Assembly (NCBI GenBank): GCA_016880225.1
Contig: JAEHDT010000175.1
Span: 1-7,274, forward strand
DNA: 7,274 nt
Source of the DNA: Gemmatimonadota bacterium
GTDB taxonomy: Bacteria > Gemmatimonadota > Gemmatimonadetes > Gemmatimonadales > GWC2-71-9
Reading direction: 5' to 3'
The notes beneath the pieces are model-generated. The model was not told the DNA's origin and searched no databases. It worked only from the letters and a program-made list of their open reading frames with translations. Positions 1 to 4,454 of this stretch are shown in pieces; the first letter of the stretch is position 1; each line of letters begins with the position of its first letter. Both the position numbers and the translations under genes were made by a program.

Positions 1-4
1 ACAG

Positions 5-87
5 TGCCCGAGGAGAGAGTCGAACTCTCACGGGGTTGCCCCCGGGGGATTTTGAGTCCCCTGCGTCTGCCATTCCGCCACTCGGGC
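5..87 (-). tRNA. tRNA-Leu, anticodon CAA
   Basis: This tRNA decodes UUG. Read on the minus strand, the acceptor stem is GCCCGAG paired with CTCGGGC, followed by U8 and G9, a GCG/CGC D stem, and an anticodon stem GGGGA/TCCCC around the loop CTCAAAA. The anticodon CAA sits at plus positions 52-54. A long class II variable arm of 5 bp (CGGGG/CCCCG) is capped by a GCAA tetraloop. The T arm is GAGAG-TTCGACT-CTCTC. The discriminator is A73, as required for leucine tRNAs. The 3' CCA is not encoded: the bases after A73 are CTGT. All stems pair perfectly, so the gene should be functional. Its 5' end lies 5 nt after the stop codon of the upstream minus-strand protein gene, so the two are probably cotranscribed. 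Confidence 0.97.
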
Positions 88-92
88 ATCTG

Positions 93-404
93 CTAGTGCT
101 TGGGTGAGTCCAGCCGCTCCGCGTCGCGGTGCTTTGCGAGCAGGCGCTCCGCGAAGTCGAGGCGCTCCTCGACTTCGTTCAAGCGCGCCTCCACGTCTCC
201 ACCCTCGCCCAGTCGCCGCTGCACGTCTTCGAGCGCCGTGAGCCGCCGCTGCACGTCGTCGAGCGCCTGCGCCAGGTCGCGGGTGGACCCCCTGCGCCCG
301 CGCAACGCCTCCCCGAGCGGGCCCCGCCCTGCCAGGGCTTTCGCCACGGACACGGCCAAGACGATGAACGCGACGCCGATGGCCCATTCGGGAATGGCGA
401 GCAT
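93..404 (-). CDS. small membrane-anchored coiled-coil protein, unknown function
   Basis: The 103-residue product has one hydrophobic segment near the N-terminus (about residues 7-25, from WAIGVAFIVLAVS onward). A basic hinge (GRRGS, 36-40) follows, then a charged helical tail from about 42 to 98 that looks like a coiled coil. The tail contains three decads beginning DVQRRL (50), DVQRRL (60) and DVEARL (70). An N-terminal anchor with a cytoplasmic coiled coil recalls the layout of PspB-type proteins, but I see no specific PspB signature. The ATG at 404 is chosen because GGAGG (411-415) lies 6 nt upstream; the longer frame back to 473 reads an Ala/Arg-rich stretch with no such signal. The stop is 5 nt from tRNA-Leu. 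Function is not recognised. Confidence 0.75.
   Translation of the reverse strand: MLAIPEWAIGVAFIVLAVSVAKALAGRGPLGEALRGRRGSTRDLAQALDDVQRRLTALEDVQRRLGEGGDVEARLNEVEERLDFAERLLAKHRDAERLDSPKH
168..257 (-). repeat. three 30-bp in-frame repeats in the coiled-coil gene
   Basis: The stretch encodes three 10-residue units at residues 50-59, 60-69 and 70-79 of the small membrane protein, each starting DVxxRL. The first two share an exact 14-base core, CGCCGCTGCACGTC (plus strand 214-227 and 244-257), exactly 30 bp apart. The third unit has diverged. This looks like local tandem duplication lengthening a helical stalk. Confidence 0.6.
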
Positions 405-410
405 GGTGTT

Positions 411-415
411 CCTCC
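411..415 (-). promoter_or_regulatory. Shine-Dalgarno site deciding the start at 404
   Basis: On the minus strand the bases GGAGG are followed by AACACC and then ATG, a 6-nt spacing. This is near-ideal and favours the short form (103 aa) of the membrane protein over the upstream in-frame ATG at 473. Confidence 0.75.
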
Positions 416-471
416 GAGCGGGGGAACTTAGCGCCTTGCCGCACCGGGCGGCAGGCGCGTCGCCCATTGCC

Positions 472-531
472 ACATCTGAGCCGTCGCGGGGTGTCAGATG
501 TCACAGTCCGCGCCACCCGGAGGCGACATCT
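472..531. repeat. cluster of three alternately oriented ACATCT half-sites
   Basis: ACATCTGA at 472-479 and TCAGATGT at 494-501 form a perfect 8-bp inverted repeat with a 14-nt spacer. The same middle arm, extended to AGATGTC (496-502), also pairs perfectly with GACATCT at 525-531. That second pairing is reinforced by TCCG (507-510) with CGGA (518-521). The middle arm can therefore pair with either neighbour but not both. The cluster sits between two divergent genes, so a multi-half-site operator is possible. As RNA it could instead form two mutually exclusive hairpins. Neither form is followed by a T-run. Confidence 0.5.
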
Positions 532-603
532 TAGGGCGCGCGCAATGGCCGGGCGCGCACCGCCCTGGGAGAGAGCTCACTCGGCCGGCCTTCCGGAGAG
601 CGC

Positions 604-1056
604 ATGCCTCACGTGCGGTACTGGGCCCGGGTACGGGCCGGCACCGAGAGCCCATTGCGACGGGGCGCGTGGTATCGCGTGGTTGAGCTCACACCCGCCG
701 AAGCCGTTCTCGACGTCAACCAACGCCTGCTCCGTTGCCCGCGCTCGTTTCTGCAGATCCTGCCCCTGCGACCCCCGATGTGGTCCCTCGTCCACCGCCG
801 GCCCGAGGACGCGGACCCCGCAGCCACCGGTCAACGCTATGCCGTCTGCCCGAACTGCTGCGACCGCCGTCCCGTGCGCGACTCCGCACCGACCATGCGC
901 TGCCCGCACTGCGGCTCCGTATTCGCCATCGCCTGGTCGGACTCGTCCTGGCGGGCGTTCGAAGTGTTGTCGGAGCGGCCGGGGGACGGCGTGGTGGCTC
1001 GGGCGCGCGCGGAGGCGCTGCGCGCCCTCGCTGCGGCGTTCGGCCTCAGTTCCTAA
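604..1056 (+). CDS. zinc-ribbon protein, unknown function
   Basis: The 150-residue protein has no signal peptide or membrane segment and is presumably cytoplasmic. Residues 82-103 hold a treble-clef or zinc-ribbon-like site: CPNC (Cys82, Cys85, with an extra Cys86), a 14-residue linker, then CPHC (Cys100, Cys103). Such four-cysteine knuckles usually bind one zinc ion. The N-terminal 60 residues look like a compact beta-rich domain (WYRVVELTPAEAVLDV). The C-terminus is an Ala/Arg-rich helix (130-147). The ATG at 604 is supported by GGAG (595-598) with 5 nt spacing. I do not recognise the family. DNA, RNA or protein binding are all possible, and the motif alone does not decide between them. The gene has no close co-directional partner, as the next gene starts 263 nt later. 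Confidence 0.75.
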   Translation: MPHVRYWARVRAGTESPLRRGAWYRVVELTPAEAVLDVNQRLLRCPRSFLQILPLRPPMWSLVHRRPEDADPAATGQRYAVCPNCCDRRPVRDSAPTMRCPHCGSVFAIAWSDSSWRAFEVLSERPGDGVVARARAEALRALAAAFGLSS

Positions 1057-1319
1057 CGCACGGCTGCGCTCGGCTCCCGGACAAACGCGGATAAACATTG
1101 GAAGACGACTGTGCCCGCTGTGAAGTAACGCACGGCGTTCGACCGAGGACTCAGTGGCCGCCGCCGTGCCGCAGCGGCCCCGCGACACCCCACAACCCGC
1201 CGCCCGGGCGCGGGTCTCAACCGCTGCTCCGCGCGTGAGCACCGTCACGCGTCTCCACCGGGCACGTCGCTTGCCACCTCCCGCGGTGCTGTGCCAACCA
1301 CAACTCGGGAGGTGTACCG
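1057..1319. other. gene-free stretch upstream of the lipoprotein gene
   Basis: No plausible gene is seen on either strand. The stretch holds a weak potential hairpin (GGCCGC 1156-1161 with GCGGCC 1174-1179) and the second copy of an 11-bp direct repeat, TAACGCACGGC (1126-1136; the first copy at 1054-1064 begins with the stop codon of the zinc-ribbon gene). At the right end lies the strong Shine-Dalgarno site of the lipoprotein gene (GGGAGGTG, 1307-1314). A lipoprotein promoter must lie here, but I cannot point to a convincing one. No U-tailed terminator follows the zinc-ribbon gene. Confidence 0.5.
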
Positions 1320-2150
1320 ATGAGCCGTTCAACCGTGGGCGCCCTGCTGCTGCTCGGCGCCTCCCTCGCCGCCTGTAGCGACAACACCGCCGCGGCACCC
1401 GACGGGATCGTCGCCGCCACGACGGCGGCGACGCCGTCCGTCACGCAGAGCTTCTCCATGCCGGTGCACGCCACCACCACCACCGCCGTCACCGGGTGTG
1501 ACAACTCCCCCGGTCCCTACATCACGATCGAAGGCGGATTGGCCCTCGGCGGGCTCGGCACGCGCGTGACCTTCACCAACAACGCGAAAGCCACGCACTC
1601 GTACTCGACCGACGCGCACGTGGATATCGCGGTCGTGCCCAGCGGACAGAGCATCACAGTCCCCAAACAGCCCGTGCTGGGCGGCGTGGGCGGGAATCCC
1701 TTTATCTGGATCAAGTTCGAGGACGGTAACGGGCACGCCGTGAGCGACGAGATCTACCTGGGCCGCTGCGTGCAAGGGCTCACCAAGACCTCGTCTGTGG
1801 ACTTTGCCAGCCTGGCGCGTGCCCTCGCGACGCTCGCCGTCTCGGACTGCGAGAACAGCCCGGGCCCCTACATCACGATGGACGGCGATCTGTATCTGGC
1901 GGCCGGCCTCGATGCCAAGTTCATCTTCCAGAACAACGACAACCCGGTGGGCGGGCCGCACGAAGCGTCGGCCGACGCCGTGGTGAAGGTGAGCCTGGTG
2001 CCGCCCGGCCAGACGGTCCGGTTCAACAAGCAGCCGTCGCAGGGAGGTGTCGGGGGTAACCCCTGGATCTACTTCCAGTTCCTGACGGGTACGGGTGCGA
2101 CGATCGGGCAGCAGACGCTGCTCGGCCGTTGCGTGCAGCTCGCCGGTTGA
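1320..2150 (+). CDS. lipoprotein with a duplicated cysteine-bounded domain, unknown function
   Basis: The 276-residue protein starts with a lipoprotein signal: positively charged MSR, a hydrophobic ALLLLGASL run and the lipobox LAAC, with lipidated Cys19. It should be membrane-anchored outside the cytoplasmic membrane. A Thr/Ala-rich linker (about 20-57) leads to two tandem homologous domains, C60-C150 and C177-C271. Both share C[DE]NSPGPYIT at the start, a central VPxGQ, then KQP, GGVGGNP and a terminal LGRCVQ. Each domain has exactly two cysteines, one at each end, suggesting a disulfide closing each unit. Predicted strands alternate throughout, so a beta-sandwich is likely (inference). The start is set by GGAGG (1308-1312), 7 nt before ATG. 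The gene stands alone and ends at a shared hairpin facing the sigma operon. Ligand and function are not recognised. Confidence 0.88.
   Translation: MSRSTVGALLLLGASLAACSDNTAAAPDGIVAATTAATPSVTQSFSMPVHATTTTAVTGCDNSPGPYITIEGGLALGGLGTRVTFTNNAKATHSYSTDAHVDIAVVPSGQSITVPKQPVLGGVGGNPFIWIKFEDGNGHAVSDEIYLGRCVQGLTKTSSVDFASLARALATLAVSDCENSPGPYITMDGDLYLAAGLDAKFIFQNNDNPVGGPHEASADAVVKVSLVPPGQTVRFNKQPSQGGVGGNPWIYFQFLTGTGATIGQQTLLGRCVQLAG
1497..2138 (+). repeat. two tandem copies of a ~92-residue coding domain
   Basis: Copy 1 spans about 1497-1775 and copy 2 about 1848-2138, separated by a linker of about 24 residues. The protein copies match at both ends and in the GGVGGNP region, while the middles have diverged. 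The DNA is clearly diverged too (compare TGTGACAACTCCCC with TGCGAGAACAGCCC). The duplication is therefore old and maintained by selection; it is not a fresh repeat or an assembly artefact. Confidence 0.8.
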
Positions 2151-2177
2151 GCGAGGTGGAGGTCGTGTGATGAAGTC

Positions 2178-2207
2178 GCGAGCGGGCGGCGACTGCCGTC
2201 CGCTCGC
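2178..2207. terminator. convergent hairpin, probable bidirectional terminator
   Basis: A 13-bp stem, GCGAGCGGGCGGC (2178-2190) with GCCGTCCGCTCGC (2195-2207), is closed by a GACT loop. There is one non-Watson-Crick position, a G-U wobble in the plus-strand transcript and an A-C mismatch in the minus-strand one. It lies 27 nt after the lipoprotein stop and 13 nt beyond the stop of the opposing LTxxQ gene, as expected for a terminator shared by convergent genes. No U-run follows in either direction, so it may only pause polymerase or protect 3' ends. Confidence 0.6.
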
Positions 2208-2220
2208 ACCGCTTGGCGCC

Positions 2221-2742
2221 CTAGATCGACCGCCGCGGCCGCGGGCGCGCCACCCTGCCCCGCGGCCCCATTTCCCGACGCCGCTCCCGGATCTCTTGGA
2301 TGCGGCGGCGCAGTTCCTCGCGCATCGCCTGATAGCGCGCGTGCTGCACCGGGTTCAGGTACCCGCCGATTTCCCGGTCCTCGTCTTGATCGAGCTGCGC
2401 CAGCGCCGCCCGGTTCTTTTGACGGGCATCCATCAGCTTGCGCACGCTATCGCTGTTCGCCGCCACGCCGGGCTGGAGCTCGTTCCGCAACGCCTCGCCC
2501 ACGGCGCGCTGGTTGCGCGCCAGGTCGCGACGCCGCTCGAGGAAGCGCCCTTCGGTCGCCTGCAGCTTCGCCGCCTGGTCGTTCGTGAGGTTCAAGTCGT
2601 GGCGCACGCGCTCGTTCCACCGTTCGCGGATGCGTTGCTGCAGCTGCAGCACCTCCGCCGTGTCGCCCGTGTCGGGCGGCGTTTGCGCCCGGAGTTCGGG
2701 CGCCGCCAAGAAGAACAGCAACAGCCAGAGAGACCCTTTCAT
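2221..2742 (-). CDS. secreted Spy/CpxP-like LTxxQ-motif protein
   Basis: The 173-residue product begins with a clear signal peptide (MKGSLWLLLFFLAAPELRA), probably cut after Ala19, so the protein is periplasmic. The rest is almost entirely helical and highly charged. An LTxxQ motif is present (Leu52-Thr53-Asn54-Asp55-Gln56), with a second, degenerate copy LNPVQ at 129-133. This pair of motifs about 75 residues apart is the hallmark of the Spy/CpxP/CnrX-type fold, which includes periplasmic chaperones and metal sensors. The tail (151-173) is Arg-rich. It lacks cysteines and an obvious His/Met metal site. The start at 2742 is chosen for the signal peptide and for GAGGGG just upstream; it begins 4 nt after the anti-sigma stop. 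By position it is either the sensor or a target of the ECF system. Exact role inferred. Confidence 0.85.
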   Translation of the reverse strand: MKGSLWLLLFFLAAPELRAQTPPDTGDTAEVLQLQQRIRERWNERVRHDLNLTNDQAAKLQATEGRFLERRRDLARNQRAVGEALRNELQPGVAANSDSVRKLMDARQKNRAALAQLDQDEDREIGGYLNPVQHARYQAMREELRRRIQEIRERRREMGPRGRVARPRPRRSI

Positions 2743-2746
2743 TGGT

Positions 2747-3181
2747 TCACCCCTCGAGCGAGCGCAGCAGCGCCCGCAGATCATCGGGACCGAGGCCCTC
2801 GAGCCCCACATCGACCCCGCTCCCGGTCTCGTCTTCCAACGGCCGATCGAGCGCGCCGATGGCATCGCGCAGCTCGGACGCCGTGAGGCCGCTCAGGTCC
2901 TCGCCGAGCGGCACGACCACGCCGGCCACGGGCGCCGGCCCGTGCCACCAGGTCCGTGCGATTGCGCCGGCGCCGGCGACGATCACGAGCGCGGCCGCGA
3001 TCCGCAGCCAAGTCGGCCCAAGCCCCGCCCAGGCCCAGGCGCGCCGCCGCGGCTCGGCTCGGAGCCGCGCCACCACCGCCTGCGCCATGCGCTCGAGGTC
3101 GAGCCGCTCCGCCGCGCGAGCCCCCAGCCGCTGCGCCACCTCCTGCAACTCGCGATCGTGCACCGTGGCGTCGTCGTTCAT
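2747..3181 (-). CDS. putative one-TM anti-sigma factor
   Basis: The 144-residue protein has an acidic/basic helical N-terminal part (1-57), one hydrophobic membrane segment (about 58-76, LRIAAALVIVAGAGAIA), a WWHGPAP exit and an acidic extracytoplasmic C-terminus. The C-terminus carries two LxxLxxxELRxAIxxLD-like segments (96-112 and 127-142). Its start codon overlaps the sigma-factor stop (ATGA at 3178-3181), the classic arrangement for translationally coupled sigma/anti-sigma pairs. No HxxxCxxC zinc anti-sigma motif is present, and the protein has no cysteines at all, so redox sensing through zinc is unlikely. The anti-sigma role is inferred from topology and position. It could instead be a small membrane partner of the LTxxQ protein, as CnrY is of CnrX. 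Confidence 0.75.
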   Translation of the reverse strand: MNDDATVHDRELQEVAQRLGARAAERLDLERMAQAVVARLRAEPRRRAWAWAGLGPTWLRIAAALVIVAGAGAIARTWWHGPAPVAGVVVPLGEDLSGLTASELRDAIGALDRPLEDETGSGVDVGLEGLGPDDLRALLRSLEG

Positions 3182-3729
3182 GTCATATGCTCCTTCAGTC
3201 GTTTCACGGCGTGGTGGTAGTGCACCCGCGCCGCGCCGGGCGTCGTGCCGAGCGCCGCGGCGATCTCGTTGTACTCGAGCCCTTGTTGCGCGCGCAACAG
3301 GAATACGTCCCGCTGCATCGGCGGCAGCCGCTCCAAACCGGCCGCGAGCCGGGCCTCCGCCTCGCCCGCCACCGCGTGCTCGTGCGGGTCGCCGTCCGCG
3401 GCGCGCACGTCGTCGCCCAAGGGCACCAGGCGGCTGCGGCGCCAGCGCCGCTGGGCGTCCCTGAGCACGTTGCCGCCGATCGTCATCAGCCAAGTGCGAA
3501 ACCGACACTGGCCCCGGAACTTCGCCACCGCGCGGAACGCCCGGATGAACGTCTCCTGCACCAAGTCGTCCACGTCCATGTCGGGCGCCCCCGTGCCGCC
3601 CAGGAAACGGGCGAGCGCCCGCGCGTGACGGCGGACCAGTTCGGCCGCCGCCTGCTCGTCACCGCCCTCCCAGGCGGCGATCAACGCCGCGTCGGTTGGC
3701 ACGGCGGCGACGGGCTCGGCGGGAGTCAT
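3178..3729 (-). CDS. ECF (group IV) RNA polymerase sigma factor
   Basis: The 183-residue protein has the two-domain ECF layout. Region 2 spans about 28-98, with DVDDLVQETFIRAFRAVAKF (core-binding 2.2) and CRFRTWLMTIGGNVLRDAQR (-10 recognition and melting). An acidic linker covers 102-125. Region 4 spans about 128-180, with LPPMQRDVFLLRAQQGLEYN and a helix-turn-helix at EIAAALGTTPGAARVHYHHA. It directs polymerase to a specific regulon, usually under control of the anti-sigma factor encoded next. The ATG at 3729 is preferred. A GTG at 3777 has an AGGGGAG just upstream, but that extension would use TTA and ATA codons, the rarest in this DNA, and reads as promoter-like AT-rich sequence. No good Shine-Dalgarno precedes 3729, so the start is the weakest point of the call. 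Confidence 0.92.
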   Translation of the reverse strand: MTPAEPVAAVPTDAALIAAWEGGDEQAAAELVRRHARALARFLGGTGAPDMDVDDLVQETFIRAFRAVAKFRGQCRFRTWLMTIGGNVLRDAQRRWRRSRLVPLGDDVRAADGDPHEHAVAGEAEARLAAGLERLPPMQRDVFLLRAQQGLEYNEIAAALGTTPGAARVHYHHAVKRLKEHMT

Positions 3730-3761
3730 GCGTCGGTACGGTGGACGTTGGAGATGGAGAA

Positions 3762-3767
3762 ATATTA
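3762..3767 (-). promoter_or_regulatory. candidate -10 element of the sigma operon
   Basis: The only AT-rich patch in this region reads CTTAATATTT on the minus strand and includes TAATAT. It is 32 nt upstream of the sigma-factor ATG. No convincing -35 is seen at 16-18 nt spacing, and I could not fit an ECF-type AAC/CGT pair at normal spacing either. Treat this as a location hint only. Confidence 0.25.
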
Positions 3768-3792
3768 AGGTTGGCACAAGCTCCCCTAACCC

Positions 3793-3821
3793 TTGCGATC
3801 ATCAGCGCCCGTCCCTAGCTT
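3793..3821 (+). promoter_or_regulatory. candidate promoter of the tetR operon
   Basis: TTGCGA (3793-3798) and TAGCTT (3816-3821) are spaced 17 nt apart, partial matches (4/6 and 3/6) to sigma-70 elements. Transcription would begin around 3828, inside the palindromic operator, so a bound repressor would block it. Confidence 0.35.
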
Positions 3822-3826
3822 CCGAA

Positions 3827-3844
3827 TTCGAACGATCGTTCGAA
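3827..3844. promoter_or_regulatory. perfect 18-bp palindrome, probable TetR operator
   Basis: TTCGAACGATCGTTCGAA equals its own reverse complement over all 18 bases and ends 4 nt before the tetR start codon. Palindromes of this length next to a TetR gene are normally the repressor's own operator. The core CGAACGATCGTTCG fits CNAACGNNCGTTNG, the site I recall for the phenylacetyl-CoA-responsive TetR repressor PaaR of Thermus thermophilus. Binding here would cover the likely transcription start and the ribosome landing region. No second copy occurs in the window. Confidence 0.8.
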
Positions 3845-3848
3845 CCCA

Positions 3849-4448
3849 ATGCGACCTTACGACGAACGGCTGGACCGGTTCCTCTCCCAGGCGGCGACGG
3901 TATTCGCCACCCAGGGTTATCACTCCACCACGATGCGCGACCTGGCCGCGGCCACCGGCATGTCGCTCGCCGGCATGTACTACTACGTGCGCGGCAAGGA
4001 AGAGCTGCTGTACCGGATTCAGGAGCGCTCGTTCGCCCAAGTGCTGGCGGGGGCCGAGCGCGCGCTGGCGCGGGGGGGCGACACCGACCCGCTGGAGCGG
4101 TTGCAGGCGTTCATCCGCCATCACGTGGCGTTCTTTGCGGCCCACATGGCGGAGATGAAGGTGTTGTCCCACGAGGCCAACTCCCTGACGGGCGAGCGGC
4201 AGCGCAAGGTGAGCGCCATCAAGCGGCGCTACGTGGACCTGCTCGAGGGCCTGCTCAAGGACGCGGCCCCGGACGAGCCGGCGGTGGAGCGCAGCGCCGC
4301 CGCCTACGTCCTGTTCGGCATGATGAACTGGATCTACAACTGGTACGACCCCGCGGGCGAGATCGATCCCGAGCGCTTGGCGGGGCTCATCGCGCGCACC
4401 TTCATCGGCGGCTTCGCCGAGGCGCGTTCCACGGTACACGGAGGCTGA
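3849..4448 (+). CDS. TetR-family transcriptional repressor, acyl-CoA-responsive type
   Basis: The 199-residue protein has a TetR N-terminal DNA-binding domain (about 9-55) with the helix-turn-helix TMRDLAAATGMSLAGMYYYV (28-47) and the usual GKEELL junction (49-54). The C-terminal ligand domain carries YVLFGMMNWIYNWY followed by DPERLAGLIARTFIGG (153-188). This pattern is seen in KstR2/FadR/PaaR-like regulators of acyl-CoA catabolism, whose ligands are CoA thioesters. It is first in a plus-strand operon with enoyl-CoA hydratase, aldehyde dehydrogenase and thiolase genes, and probably represses that operon and itself through the palindrome just upstream. The ATG at 3849 is the first possible start after an in-frame TAG at 3816. 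No Shine-Dalgarno precedes it. The ligand is unproven; phenylacetyl-CoA or a fatty or branched acyl-CoA are the main options. Confidence 0.9.
   Translation: MRPYDERLDRFLSQAATVFATQGYHSTTMRDLAAATGMSLAGMYYYVRGKEELLYRIQERSFAQVLAGAERALARGGDTDPLERLQAFIRHHVAFFAAHMAEMKVLSHEANSLTGERQRKVSAIKRRYVDLLEGLLKDAAPDEPAVERSAAAYVLFGMMNWIYNWYDPAGEIDPERLAGLIARTFIGGFAEARSTVHGG
4440..4444 (+). promoter_or_regulatory. Shine-Dalgarno site of the enoyl-CoA hydratase gene
   Basis: GGAGG lies within the last codons of tetR, 10 nt before the ATG at 4455. It favours that ATG over the in-frame one at 4464 and couples translation to tetR. Confidence 0.6.
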
Positions 4449-4454
4449 CGGATC

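Larger units (their letters stand above)
405..603. other. divergent intergenic spacer, promoters not resolved
   Basis: This spacer separates the minus-strand membrane-protein gene from the plus-strand zinc-ribbon gene and must contain both promoters. I find the Shine-Dalgarno sites at both ends and the half-site cluster in the middle. I see no convincing -35/-10 pair on either strand; elements such as GTGACA or GCTAAG lack properly spaced partners. Confidence 0.5.

Noticed and set aside
5..87. The tRNA-Leu as an integration site for an island.
   Set aside because: No second copy of the tRNA 3' end and no integrase or phage gene is present in the window.
93..404. Calling the small membrane protein PspB.
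   Set aside because: Only the general layout (N-terminal TM plus coiled coil) matches; no PspB signature and no phage-shock neighbours are seen.
467..1123. A longer plus-strand open frame overlapping the zinc-ribbon gene in another phase.
   Set aside because: It has no ribosome site and a disordered Pro/Arg/Cys composition; the 604-1056 frame has a good start signal and paired CxxC motifs.
1054..1136. An 11-bp direct repeat, TAACGCACGGC, at 1054-1064 and 1126-1136, possibly an attachment or target-site duplication.
   Set aside because: A few 11-base matches are expected by chance in a GC-rich window of this size, and nothing mobile lies between the copies.
2221..3729. Calling the operon a true cnrYXH-type nickel/cobalt system.
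   Set aside because: The LTxxQ protein lacks an evident His/Met metal site and no efflux genes are in view, so only the circuit logic is comparable.
2095..3768. Several plus-strand open frames opposite the sigma/anti-sigma/LTxxQ operon.
   Set aside because: They are Arg/Pro/Ala-rich with no motif, whereas the minus strand has a signal peptide, a TM segment and sigma regions 2 and 4 in coupled genes.
3730..3790. A classical ECF-type autoregulatory promoter (AAC with CGT) before the sigma gene.
   Set aside because: CAACCTT and CGTC occur on the minus strand but are several bases too far apart for known ECF promoters.
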